The notes beneath the pieces are model-generated. The model was not told where the DNA came from and did no database searches. It was given only the letters and a program-made list of their open reading frames with translations. A stretch of DNA of 64,000 bases from Paragorgia papillata (lineage: Eukaryota > Cnidaria > Anthozoa > Scleralcyonacea > Coralliidae): assembly GCA_035771165.1 (NCBI GenBank), contig JAWNZC010000176.1, positions 575,501 to 639,500 on the forward strand, read 5' to 3'. A program made the position numbers and the translations under genes. Below are positions 34,996-46,255 of this stretch, one piece after another (position 1 is the first letter of the stretch; each line of letters opens with the position of its first letter).

Positions 34996-35431
34996 CATTT
35001 CAAAAACTTACAACTTATGCCTATGGTCAGCCCTAGTATATTATGCACTTGTCATCAAAATCCCAGCCCCTCACCCGGGGAAATATGGGGCATTAGACTT
35101 TTGTATATACTAATGCCAGAAAATGCTCTAGTTATAGGGGCAATCATTGCAAGCAAATGCCTCCATCATTCCCCAGTCTCACCTATGCCCCATGTTTCTC
35201 TGGGGTGAGTGGGGCGAGGGTTTCCAATGACAAGTACAAGACCTGCTAATGTAAGACAGCTTTCCTTGTCATGAACAACCAAAGGGCATTACAATTATTT
35301 TGCACAGAGACAGTAACAGATAAAGTATTGTGAAATGTTCATATTAGGATTTTATCAACTTTACCAGACAGAAATATTATAATTATATACATACAGTAGA
35401 TTTAAAATATTACTTCATATTTTTTGGACAG

Positions 35432-38400
35432 TCAAGAATGTTTTTTGTGTCCTTTCATCGGGTTCTTGCAAACGGAACATTTGGGTTTTGACCTTGTTTG
35501 AGTCACTTCTGGAGTTGGTGGTTGAAGCTCTGTCACTGAAACAAGATGGTATTATTAACTAGTGATATTCATGAACAAGATTTATTTGTCATGCAAACAT
35601 GGATACAAACTTTCTTTGACCTATATTGAATACCATAATAATTTACCTGGTATTGAAGGAGGGACATCTTTAAGCTGCATCTGTCTTCTGTCCTCCCTTT
35701 TCTTCAATGCCTCAGACTTGGGTTGTTTTTCCAACATAGTGTTCATTGGTGGTGGGGTCATGGTTTTCAACTCTTCTCGAGCCTTCTTCAAAGTCTTTGC
35801 TTTGATGCTGCCACAAATTGTTGCAAATATTTCATCCACATAATCTAAAATAAGAATCACAGTACTGTATATATGTAGGATAATTGGACAATGGATTTGT
35901 TATGCAACATGCATTTCAACAGCAAAAATTTGGTTTTACATGCTGAATCTTACCAAAAATTGGCTTCACCCTAACATCTCTGACAGTACCCGGCCATTTT
36001 TGAATTTGGGATACACCACATTCACTTGTGCAGTTCCATCTTTCTTGGTTTTCGGCATTCTTTGAAGGTTGCGATTGAAGTGGATTATGGCCAGGATGTG
36101 TCTAGTAAATTATAAAAACACATGTATTATACATATAAATATACATTACAAACATACATATAAATATACAGGCAGTAGTAAGGCCTGTGGGAGAGTCAGA
36201 TACTGTACAGTGCTAATGCAGTAGTAATCTTCCCAGGTATTACTACCGAACCATTAGTGAAGTTACATTATACCTGCAATACATTCCAGGGAATGAGTAG
36301 TGGATCATCTTTGGGGAAAAGTGATTCAGCACAGAGTGAAAACCCTCCAGACAGCTGGTTTGTGATATCGGGGAAGCCTGCTTGATTGCGTTCACAAGCC
36401 GCACCTTTGTAAGCTGATAGCATACTTTTTCATGAGCAACAGAGCCTGGAAGATAACAATACCGTACTTGTGTTTTTGTGTGAATTGGGGGGGGGGGGCT
36501 TACATGGGGGTTAGAGAGAGAGAGAGGGTATTGCTTCATTGGAGATATTATGGTACTTAGGTGGCTAGTCCAATTGGGCATACCTTCAAATAGATATATA
36601 CATACCTTCAAATAGATACTCACGGGGAGAAATATCTGGCCCATGAGCACATTTTGAAAACAGTGGGTCATCTAAACTGTTATGCTTGTTCACTATGTGG
36701 CTAAGGAAAGATTTGAACTTTGCCCAAATAACTGTTCCATTGCCATCATGAGTGGAACAAGCACTCCAATAAAAATGATTGCCACAAGGCTTTATCCACT
36801 CTGTCACTCCTTCGCACCCACCTTCCTTTGACACTTTGATCATTACTTTTGTTATCTCTGAAAAAGAGTGTATATTTAGATATTGAGTTCATTTAGTCTG
36901 ACCCCATCATATTTGTACACCCTCTATTCATTATCTCGGTACACCACTTACTCTTTTTCAGATGCCACAAATCAAAGTAATGTTTCACATTAGCCAACTT
37001 TGTCTTCATGTGTTTGCTAATGGAACCATGTCTGTCAGAAATGAATGTTGACATCACAAGTTGACATCCCGACAAGAATCCCATACAGTTTTTGGAATGC
37101 CAAATATTCCATTGCTGGGCTGCTACCTGCTTCATTTCGCTATAAGTAGAATAAGGTGTGTTCAATATCGGGCAATAGAAGATCACTACAGAACCAACAC
37201 ATAGTCTTACTCACATATATACATGAAATGGATTCATGCAACCAATCCTATAATTAACTGGCTGGAAAGTATTGAGATATATTACAGTACTTTTCATTTA
37301 CCTGTACTAGGGAAAAGTGAATAATGATGGACGTGGTGCAGTTGAATATTGTATATCCACAATATTTTGCACAATGTCCCATACTGTCATGCCGACCGTC
37401 TCCTGCCAAAACCAAAGCGCCAGCTTCTTTAGCCTGGTTCACAATTTTCTTTTGGTATTCCTTCCAATGTAAATGGATTGAAGGCAATAGGATTTTCTAT
37501 AATAATGAATGAAGAGACAATTCATTGAGTTGGAAATGTTTTTTTATTTTGTCATCCTTGTGCTCAATCAAGTATATTATGTCTTTGCATATTATACCTG
37601 CTTTAATAATATATATTTTCAAATATATTCACCTACTGTATCAAGAAATGTATTTGTGCATTACAGTGTTTTTAATGGTACTTACTCGTTGATGTCTAAA
37701 ATATGTAGACAATGAAATGCAAGCAAGTCCCATGTGCTTCATAACTTGCAAAACTTTGCTTGCTGATGATCCAGCTACCAAGATAGCAAAGGATAACAGG
37801 AAATTTGCTGCATAAATTTTTGTCCCTGGCATTAGTTTCTGGCTTTTCCAGACAAAGTCTTTCCTACACTCTGGGTTTTGGCAGCTGGTAGTTATTGCTA
37901 TCATTGTTCCGACTTGTGACGCTTTCAGCAAAGGCTCACTTTCATGGCAAAAGATGCAGGTCTTGAACAGCAACAGTAACTGTGTGAGGAACACAATAAA
38001 TTTCGGCTGTTTGCGGATATTGTCTGTAATATCCTCTCTAGATAAAAGAAAAACTCTATGTGGGGGGCATGTTGAAATCTATCCAAGGGTAACAGGGAGG
38101 GCATGAAAAAAGTTATAATTTATTAGGGTGGGTCAAGAAATATTTTCCTAGTAAATTATGTATAATTAATGAATGGTCCCTAAGGAATCATTAGAATTGC
38201 AATGCAACAGATAAATTCTGATTAAATCACAGACAAATCTACACAAAATATACCATACCTTTTCACTGAATGCAATATTTCATCTATTTCATCTTCTCCG
38301 ATATCATCATCACTGTCATCAGACAAATCCACGCTGCCATCTTCTTCCAGCATATAGTCATCATCTGTGTCTGTATCATTGTCAGATAAATGCATGACTT

Positions 38401-39517
38401 CGTCATGTGGTTCTTGGCAAGGTTCTGGGCAGTTATCGTTGGTATCGTCTAAACAGATGTGGAGGGCATGTGAGTTTGCCAGCATGTTATTTTGCCATTT
38501 TATCCAACCACCATTCCATCGATAACATGAGGTTATTTAGGTCCTAGGAGGATAAAGTTGGGCTCAAGAAAATTATCGTTTGACATTATTAAATACCTTG
38601 ATCAGTCTCTTGCGCAAATCTTTCTTTTGCCAATTTAAACTTTGCCGTCTTCAAACTGCTCCTCAGCCTTTTGTTTTTTGTGGACAAAACTTTACATCGT
38701 ACACATCCCTCTGTCTGCGTTTCACTGTCAACAAACTTCTGAAAGTATAATGTAATTTGTAAATCATATTGCATATCTTAGGACTTGGATTCTTGGTTAG
38801 CAAGTACTAGCATGATTTATAGTTTACACTTTATAAAACAAAGCCTTACCTGGCCGAACGAAAGGGATCTTATATTTTTAGGATCATTGACTTCCAACAT
38901 GGTCGTTTCAATATCAATAGCATCGATCAGATGACAATGACATCTCATCTGTGTCGTCTTTCGACTCATCATCCTCGAGTTTCGACGAAGATGCTTCAGC
39001 CAGAATCATAATGACTTTCTTTCTCGCCTAACCAATAAAAGAGACGTTAACTTAGACAAACTAGTTTATATTTATACCGACATTTACCGACACAATACAC
39101 GCGATCAAAATTATCAAATGACAAATATAAACAAATATATATAAAACTGATAAACATACCTACCTGACGCTTGTCACGAGGGGAGACTCCGTTTGCAAGA
39201 TTGCTTCCTGCGAATTTGCTCGGATAGACAACTATACCGGTTTCGTCCTTCTTTAATCGAGGCATATAGTCCCTTGTTCCAGGTATCTCAACAAGGTACT
39301 TCTCGTAATCCTCCGGAGTAAAATGTTCGGAACATACAGCGGAGAATTTTGATGGCGTCCATTTCTCACGCTTTGTCGCGACAAAGATCACCCATATCTT
39401 CCTCCTTCGCTTTGCTTCAGGGCGCTCATCGTTCCAGAATGGAATCCGATGAAGAGAGATCCCTTTCTCTGCGTTTGCTAGGTTTGAGCAACCAAAAACG
39501 ACACATCTATCAGGCAT
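35432..39517 (-). CDS. THAP-domain transposase, 12 exons, three single-base breaks
   Basis: Exons on minus: 39164-39517, 38850-39027, 38597-38738, 38259-38448, 37686-38037, 37302-37496, 36952-37139, 36606-36857, 36274-36445, 35954-36101, 35647-35844 and 35432-35535; about 823 residues. Exon 1 is a THAP finger (MPDRCVVFGCSN, KW, CSEHF, DYMPRL). Next come an acidic linker, a coiled segment and a CxxC...C finger. The core has AGDGRHDSMGHCAKY (D438/D442), FISDRHGS (D505), YFDLWHLKK and CLEGFHSVLNHF (E650), a candidate DDE set. The C-terminus has a zinc knuckle, CSVCKNPMKGHKKHS. All splice phases agree except that exon 2 (near 38927) and exon 7 (GGG run) have one base too many and exon 10 (CGGG) one too few. 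It acts on the element's own ends; Kolobok-like is my best guess. Confidence 0.85.
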
Positions 39518-39581
39518 TTTGCTGTCTTCTCAATAGCTTTTTAGTTCTCCTTCACATGTGAATTCTAACTTCCCTCCCTTA

Positions 39582-39591
39582 AGCTACGTCA
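39582..39591 (-). promoter_or_regulatory. CRE-like box TGACGTAGCT upstream of the THAP gene
   Basis: Mirror copy of the box at 34010-34019, 65 bp before the ATG at 39517, inside the weakly conserved inner part of the right end. Confidence 0.45.
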
Positions 39592-39666
39592 CACGGCTGT
39601 CGCCCCAGACCCTTTTCCGGTTTTTTCTCGGGCGCGACAATTTTCGCTAAAAGCCAATTTTTCAAG

Positions 39667-39785
39667 GTTTAGAGCCGCATATCTCGCGAATGAAAAGAGA
39701 AAACCGAAAAATGTTAAAGAACCTATTAACTAACTTTTTGTCCTCTACTCAAAAGTCAAAAAAAATTTTTTGTGACATAAGCACT
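39667..39785 (-). repeat. Right terminal inverted repeat
   Basis: Complement of 33837-33955, ending GTGACATAAGCACT. LINE sequence (CCAAAATCTCCTGTTGAGC) resumes three bases further on. Confidence 0.95.
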
Positions 39786-39788
39786 TAC

Positions 39789-39843
39789 CAAAATCTCCTG
39801 TTGAGCTTTTCAACAAATTTGAAGAAATTTTAATTAAGCTATC
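39789..39843 (+). pseudogene. Short continuation of the split LINE endonuclease
   Basis: Reads PKSPVELFNKFEEILIKLS in one open frame, matching the expected place after the interrupted endonuclease strand. It then runs into the first copy of the 6.1-kb unit, which truncates the LINE. Confidence 0.7.
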
Positions 39844-39854
39844 CCTTACAAATA

Positions 39855-40135
39855 TTCCACATGATTTCACATGTGGATATTCCACATGTGATCACACGTT
39901 CCAAAAACACATGTGGAATATCCACATGTGGAATATCCACATGTGGAATATTCACATGTGGAATATTCACATGTGATCACATGTGGAATATTCACATGTG
40001 ATCACACGTTCCAAAAACACATGTGGAATATCCACATGTGATCACATGTGAAGATTTCACATGTGATCACACGTTCCAAAAACAATCGTTCCAAAAACAC
40101 GTTCCAAATGGAATATCCACATGTGATCACATGCG
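39855..40135. repeat. CACATGTG palindrome block, copy 1
   Basis: Dense CACATGTG and TCACATGTGATCACATGTG palindromes, joined by GGAATATTC/GGAATATCC and ACGTTCCAAAAAC spacers. TCACATGTGA is the E-box/M-box type recognised by bHLH-zip factors such as MITF/TFE, so the block is either a hairpin satellite or a site cluster. Confidence 0.9.
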
Positions 40136-40932
40136 GAATGTCGACATGCATCATGCATGTAGGTAGCACTCCGCATAAAAACGAAACAAACTGCATATAG
40201 TTAAATAAATTTTATTATACAAAAATTTTACAAATCAATAAAATAAAGCTGCTATAATTTTCTTTTCACTAAAATCATATAACTTCTATGATCTTTTAAG
40301 CTTTGCATGATGCGAAGTAATCTATTTGAACTAATTAAAACATTTGTGGGATTCACCATGTACAGTATGTATTTTAGTTGATCTGAGCTTTTGGCCCATT
40401 TAGCTCGAGTCATATTAATTCAGCATTTCTTTTTAAAAAACTATCCAAAGGTGGACCTGAACTAAACAGTGTGAAAACCCAGAAATAATGCAAATATAGA
40501 CATGGTGAATTCCAAAAAAGCTTATCTTAAGTATAAAGATTAAAATATTGTAGTCTATGTAAATACGGTAGGTGCATAAATACATGTACCTGTATTTCAT
40601 TTAGAGTGTTTATTAAAAAATAAGGTACAATAATATAGTTCAAAAGATTAAAAAACCATGAACTTGCATTAACCAACCAACATTAATCTACAAGCCTTAA
40701 GTGCTTATTATAATCACACAAAAGTGTGTAGAACCCCTTTTAATTCAGGCATAATAGGTAACAAAATGAAATAATTTTAGAGTATTGATCTCCTAGTGAA
40801 TAAGGAAATTATACTTTCTTGCCTCCATGATGGAATTAAATGCAGAGTCATTTTTAAAACACCCCATAAAAATTGAAATGCTACGTTGGCTCTAACCTCA
40901 TAAATGTCCTATAATATCTACATCTGTTCCAA
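40136..40932. other. AT-rich part of the unit without a gene
   Basis: No coding signal was seen. The stretch is conserved in all three copies with small indels, consistent with neutral drift. Confidence 0.5.
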
Positions 40933-41178
40933 TTATATTTTTCTTGCCTCCATGGCATTTCTCTCATCTTTACACTTTTGCACCATTGACACTTCGCACA
41001 AGGTTGCAGTGCCACTTGGGAACCTTTTATGGACTTCAGCTAAATAGAAAAGAGATACAAACAAATATGATATCAAAATCAACATCCTCTTGGCTTAAAT
41101 ACATACTGATATTTTAATATTGCTCACAAAATTATATTATTATAAATTATACTGTACTTATTATTGTCAGCTCATTAC

Positions 41179-41568
41179 TAGAGATGAGCTATTTAATCGA
41201 AAACTAATCTGCAAAGCCATATACATGTAATCAGCCAATTTGCAATAATTGGTAATCAGCTGATTATTGTATAATAATTAGTACATTAACTCTTTCACAC
41301 ATGGAGCTAATGTGAATCCAAAATATGCAATGAGTGTGTATAGTATTCACCATGAGCCATTCTCTTTTCACTCTGCTAGCAAAAACCTTGATTTCTGTTA
41401 TATTTAAAAAATATTGTATGCTCCTTGCAATCCCATGACACATTGAAAATAACTGTGCGCTAGGGATTGGTAACCAACAACATATCAATAAGCACTACTG
41501 TATATGCCAATTACTCGGCCTATTAATCTGCTTCAGTAATCGACAATTTTTGTAATCACTCATCTCTA
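41179..41568. mobile_element. 390-bp hAT-type MITE, unit copy 1
   Basis: Ends are TAGAGATGAG and CTCATCTCTA. An exact 8-bp target duplication CTCATTAC flanks it (41171-41178 and 41569-41576), diagnostic of hAT-type insertion. No coding capacity. Confidence 0.88.
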
Positions 41569-41830
41569 CTCATTACTTTTATGACTGCTAGTAATAGTAC
41601 ACTACTAGAAGTTAATATTGCAAGGCCTTTTACCAAAATATATAAAAAGAATATTATAACATAGTGACATAAAGATATGAATATATTTGAGTTGTGAAAA
41701 AGATATTAAATTACAAAAGAGCATAGCAAATTTATTTAGTGAAATTTGTTTTCATCACCGTGTCATTTTCTTTTTAGAAATCTAGATTAAAATTATGCAA
41801 AAAGTGGTCAGCAGCAATAAGGATCTGCAG

Positions 41831-41947
41831 GGTCCAGTTGTACAAAGCCTGTATAGCAAATAAAATTTAAGTTCACTTGTTCAAAGCATGTATGGCACAC
41901 TATACCTATCCACCGGATAAGCTATCCAGGCTTTGTATAACCAGGCC
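41831..41947. mobile_element. 117-bp MITE, unit copy 1
   Basis: GGTCCAGTTGTACAAAGCCTG-type left arm and CAGGCTTTGTATAACCAGGCC-type right arm are imperfect inverted repeats; the middle carries TATCCACCGGATA. Copies are at 47926-48042 and 53981-54097, and a relative lies at 58690-58910. Confidence 0.75.
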
Positions 41948-42631
41948 TTGTAGGGCAACTTTTATTATTGTATTCTTGGTTATATTTTTTAATTGTTTTT
42001 TAATTGTTATTTAAGGGTGAAAAGGTTCTCATACATGTAGATTTTTGAACATAAATTGGAATTCATGACAGCAATACACTTTAATTTTATTAATGCCTAA
42101 ACCAAAATATATTGCTCTGATAAAGTGCCCCTGCTATTTGGGGATTACTGTGAGCCCCCCTAATCAAGCTGAGCACATGGCAACATCCTGAGTTTTACTT
42201 AATACAATAGTTTAGGCTGCCGAGAAAACTGTGTTGCTTACAGATCAAATTTATGAGTAGGATCAGGATTAACAGTATTAAACCACCCTCTGAGACATAT
42301 ATACATACATACATCTTACTGTATTTATATTAAAGCAACGCAATATGTTAAGAGCTTTCAATTTACTTTTAACTAAAAAACAATAATAATCTGCACTATT
42401 ATACACTAACAATATTCACTGTGCTTACCGTTGGCATACTTGACACGATTTAAATAAGCCTTCCATTCTTACTTGGGGTCGTTTAACTTCTGGATTTCAG
42501 AACAAAACCATACTTTCCTTAGTTCCTTCTTTGGGTCATTGACAGCGAATTGTCAGGAACAAACTCCTCTGGGCGTCAAGACGCTTGTCTGGTTTAATAG
42601 TCGCCATCCAATAAACGAGTACGTACTTCAT

Positions 42632-43165
42632 CGTATAAAAAAGCTTGAAGCAAACCTACTTCGAATAACTTTTTAGAAAGATATAAACTCCTAGTAAACG
42701 TATAAAGCAATGAACTGAATGACACATCAAACATGAGGATAATGCCTTCGCTAAATGACGCTAATTGCTTAGACTCAAAGCTGCCGCGGACCCAGTCACG
42801 TCGGAGAAACTATTGTCATGCTTTGTTAAAAAACAACGAAAAATTATTTTATTGGGAATGCTGCGTGGCGAAAATAAGCAAAACAAACTTAATTTTTAAT
42901 CTTGAGATATTTAAAACAAGAAATTCTTGAGTACATTTGAGTAGATTAAGCAAATAATATAAATGCTTGTTCGATTACTCGTGAATTCTCACTACCCGGT
43001 GTCGTGCAAAATGGAAGTTATGCTGGTAGGTACTTCATGTTAGGGTACATATAGTGGTTATATATATTATATAATATTATACGCTTATGACATATAGTGG
43101 TTAAACATATTCTTATATGTTTAATATATACTTACATATAGTTGTTACATACTTATACCTTATTC
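42632..43165. other. Unit sequence between the gene remnant and the 9-bp satellite
   Basis: A 65-codon plus-strand frame (42733-42930) is open in both copies, but its start and composition give no reason to call a gene. Short ATATAGTGGTTA repeats lead into the satellite. Confidence 0.35.
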
Positions 43166-45905
43166 TTTCCATGCTTTATATACTTTATGTACTTTATATG
43201 CTTTATATGCTTTATATATGCTTTATATGCTTTTATATGTTTTATATGCTTTATATGCTTTATATGCTTTATATGCTTTATATACTTTATATGCTTTATA
43301 TGCTTTATCTGCTTTATATGCTTTATATGCTTTATCTGCTTTATCAGCTTTATATGCTTTATATATGCTTTATCTGCTTTATATGCTTTATATACTTTTA
43401 TATGCTTTATATACTTTATATGCTTTATCTGCTTTATATGCTTTATATGGTTTATCTGCTTTATATATGCTTTATATGCTTTATATGCTTTTATATGCTT
43501 TTATATGATTTATATACTTTATATGCTTTATATGCTTTATCTGCTTTATATGCTTTATATGCTTTATATGCTTTATATGCTTTATATGTTTTATATGCTT
43601 TTATATATGCTTTATATATGCCTTATATGCTTTTATATGCTTTTATATGCTTTAATTATATACTTTATATGCTTTATATGCTTTTATATGCTTTATATAT
43701 GCTTTATATGCTTTATATGCTTTTATATGCTTTATCTGCTTTATATGCTTTATATGCTTTATATGCTTTATATGCTTTATATGCTTTTATATGCTTTATA
43801 TATGCTTTATATGCTTTATATGCTTTATATGCTTTATATGCTTTTATTTGCTTTATATGCTTTTATATGCTTTATATGCTTTATATGCTTTATATATGCT
43901 TTATATGCTTTATATGCTTTATATACTTTATATCTGCTTTATATACTTTATCTGCTTTATCTGCTTTATCTGCTTTATATGGTTTATCTGCTTTATCTGC
44001 TTTATCTGCTTTATATGCTTTATAATTATATGCTTTATATGCTTTTATATGCTTTATATGTTTTATATACTTTATATGCTTTATATGCTTTATCTGCTTT
44101 ATATGCTTTATATGCTTTATATATGCTTTATATGCTTTTATATGCTTTATATGCTTTTATATGCTTTATATGCTTTATATGCTTTATATACTTTATATAT
44201 GCTTTATATGCTTTATCTGCTTTATCTGCTTTATCTGCTTTATCTGCTTTATCTGCTTTATATGCTTTTATATGCTTTATATGCTTTATATATGCTTTAT
44301 ATATGCTTTATAATGCTTTTATATGCTTTATATGCTTTTATATGCTTTATATGCTTTATATGCTTTATATGCTTTATATGCGTTATACGCTTTATATCCT
44401 TTTATATGTTTTATATGTTTTATATGCTTTATATGCTTTATATGCTTTATTTGATTTATATGCTTTATATATGCTTTATATGCTTTTATATGCTTTATAT
44501 GCTTTTATATGCTTTATATGCTTTATATGCTTTATATATGCTTTATCTGCTTTATCTGCTTTTATATGTTTTATATGCTTTATATGCTTTATATGCTTTA
44601 TGTGCTTTATCTGCTTTATTTGCTTTATATGCTTTATATATGCTTTATATGCTTTTATATGCTTTATATGCTTTTATATGCTTTATCTGCTTTATCTGCT
44701 TTATCTGCTTTATATGCTTTATATGCTTTACCTGCTTTATCTGCTTTATATGCTTTATATGCTTTATCTGCTTAATTATATGCTTTATATGCTTTATATA
44801 CTTTATATGCTTTATATATGCTTTATATGCTTTCTATGCTTTATCTACTTTATATGCTTTATATGCTTTTATATGCTTTATATGCTTTTATATGCTTTAT
44901 ATGCTTTTATATGCTTTATATGCTTTTATATGCTTTATATGCTTTATATGCTTTATATGCTTTATATGCTTTATATATGCTTTATATGCTTTATCTGCTT
45001 TATCTGCTTTATATGCTTTATATGCTTTATCTGCTTTATATGCTTTATATGCTTCATCTGCTTTATATGCTATATATATGCTTTATATGCTTTTATATGC
45101 TTTATATGCTTTATATGCTTTATATGCTTTATATACTTTATATATGCTTTATATGCTTTTATATGCTTTATATGCTTTATATGCTTTATATGCTTTATAT
45201 GCTTTATATGCTTTATATGCTTTATATGCTTTATATACTTTATATATGCTTTATATGCTTTATCTGCTTTATATGCTTTATATGCTTTATCTGCTTTATA
45301 TGCTTTATCTGCTTTATATGCTTTATATGCTTATGCTTTATAATATGCTTTATATGCTTTATATGCTTTATATGCTTTATATGCTTTATATGTTTTATAT
45401 GCTTTATATGCTTTATATGCTTTTATATGCTTTATCTGCTTTATATGCTTTTATATGCTTTATATACTTTATATGCTTTATATGCTTTATCTGCTTTATA
45501 TGCTTTTATATGCTTTATATGTTTTATATACTTTATATGCTTTATATGCTTTATCTGCTTTATATGCTTTATATGCTTTATCTGCTTTATCAGCTTTATA
45601 TGCTTTATATATGCTTTATCTGCTTTATATGCTTTATATGCTTTTATATGTTTTATATGCTTTATATGCTTTATATACTTTATATATGCTTTATATGCTT
45701 TATCTGCTTTATCTGCTTTATATGCTTTATCTGCTTTATCTGCTTTATCTGCTTTATATGCTTTTATATGCTTTATATGCTTTATATACTTTACATCTTT
45801 ATATGCTTTATCTGCTTTATATGCTTTATATGCTTTATATGCTTTATATATGCTTTATATGCTTTTATATGCTTTATATGCTTTTATATGCTTTATATGC
45901 TATAT
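43166..45905. repeat. 9-bp satellite (TATGCTTTA)n, copy 1
   Basis: Tandem TATGCTTTA units, with TATCTGCTTTA, TATACTTTA and one-base-longer TTTTATATGC variants, fill about 2.7 kb. The 9-bp period keeps frames open (MLY, ICF, ALY tripeptides), which are not genes. Confidence 0.95.
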
Positions 45906-45917
45906 ACCCTTACAAGA

Positions 45918-46255
45918 ATTCCACATGATTTCACATGTGGATATTCCACATGTGTTTTTGGAACGTGTGATCACATGTGAATATTCCACATGTGATCACA
46001 TGTGGAATATTCACATGTGATCACACGTTCCAAAAACACATGTGGAATATCCACATGTGGAATATTCACATGTGATCACATGTGGAATATTCACATGTGA
46101 TCACACGTTCCAAAAACACATGTGGAATATCCACATGTGATCACATGTGAAGATTTCACATGTGATCACATGTGAAAGATTTCACATGTGATCACAAGTT
46201 CCAAAAACAATCGTTCCAAAACACGTTCCAAATGGAATATCCACATGTGATCACA
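45918..46255. repeat. CACATGTG palindrome block, copy 2
   Basis: Slightly longer than copy 1, with an added GTGAAAGATTTCACATGTG step. Confidence 0.9.

Larger units (their letters stand above)
33837..39785. mobile_element. 5.95-kb DNA transposon carrying THAP-transposase and P2X7-ballast genes
   Basis: Near-identical 119-bp inverted repeats start AGTGCTTATGTCAC at the left and end with its complement GTGACATAAGCACT at the right. The element interrupts a LINE endonuclease frame. It holds two spliced, convergent genes, one starting near each end. Weaker similarity of the two ends continues to about 34022 and 39580. TTAA lies at the left boundary (33833-33836), but the right boundary reads TACC. 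A TTAA target, as in Kolobok elements, is possible but not shown. THAP domain, long TIRs and the style of the transposase core favour a Kolobok-like or related THAP superfamily; the exact placement is inference. Confidence 0.9.
40933..42631 (-). pseudogene. Two-exon gene remnant, copy 1 (best preserved)
   Basis: On minus, ATG at 42631 opens MKYVLVYWMATIKPDKRLDA. The exon ends WKAYLNRVKYAN at a clean donor ACG|GTAAGC (exon 42429-42631). Intron phase 1 matches exon 40933-41039 (TTTAG|CTGAAG), which reads AEVHKRFPSGTATLCEVSMV and ends MEARKI then TAA. The start resembles the N-termini of BEN-type proteins of invertebrates, but the match is weak. Exon 1 is 203 nt where phase needs 202, so one base is extra, and a TAA interrupts it before EWKAYLN. 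The gene is probably dead, yet the splice sites and second exon are intact here. Confidence 0.5.
39846..45903. repeat. 6.1-kb duplicated unit, copy 1
   Basis: The unit begins CCCTTACAA[GA/AT]ATTCCACATG and runs through a palindrome block, AT-rich DNA with a gene remnant and two MITEs, then a 9-bp satellite. Corresponding landmarks in copy 2 lie 6095 bp later (for example 42473 and 48568). Confidence 0.93.

Noticed and set aside
36540..36625. Second donor for transposase exon 8
   Set aside because: CATACCTTCAAATAGATA is tandemly duplicated, so two donors exist, but only the one at 36605-36606 keeps the phase without added residues from the duplicate; the other is a side product.
38875..38990. 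Alternative frame in exon 2 (MMSRKTTQMRCHCHLID)
   Set aside because: It has an ATG and continues into the same exon end, but cannot connect to exon 1 without a stop. The acidic frame with a one-base break fits the family better, though not decisively.
33833..39789. Clear TTAA target duplication
   Set aside because: Present at the left only; the right edge reads TACC, so it cannot be claimed.
42733..42930. 65-codon plus-strand frame, repeated at 48828
   Set aside because: Conservation is explained by the duplication; no domain, promoter or splice evidence.
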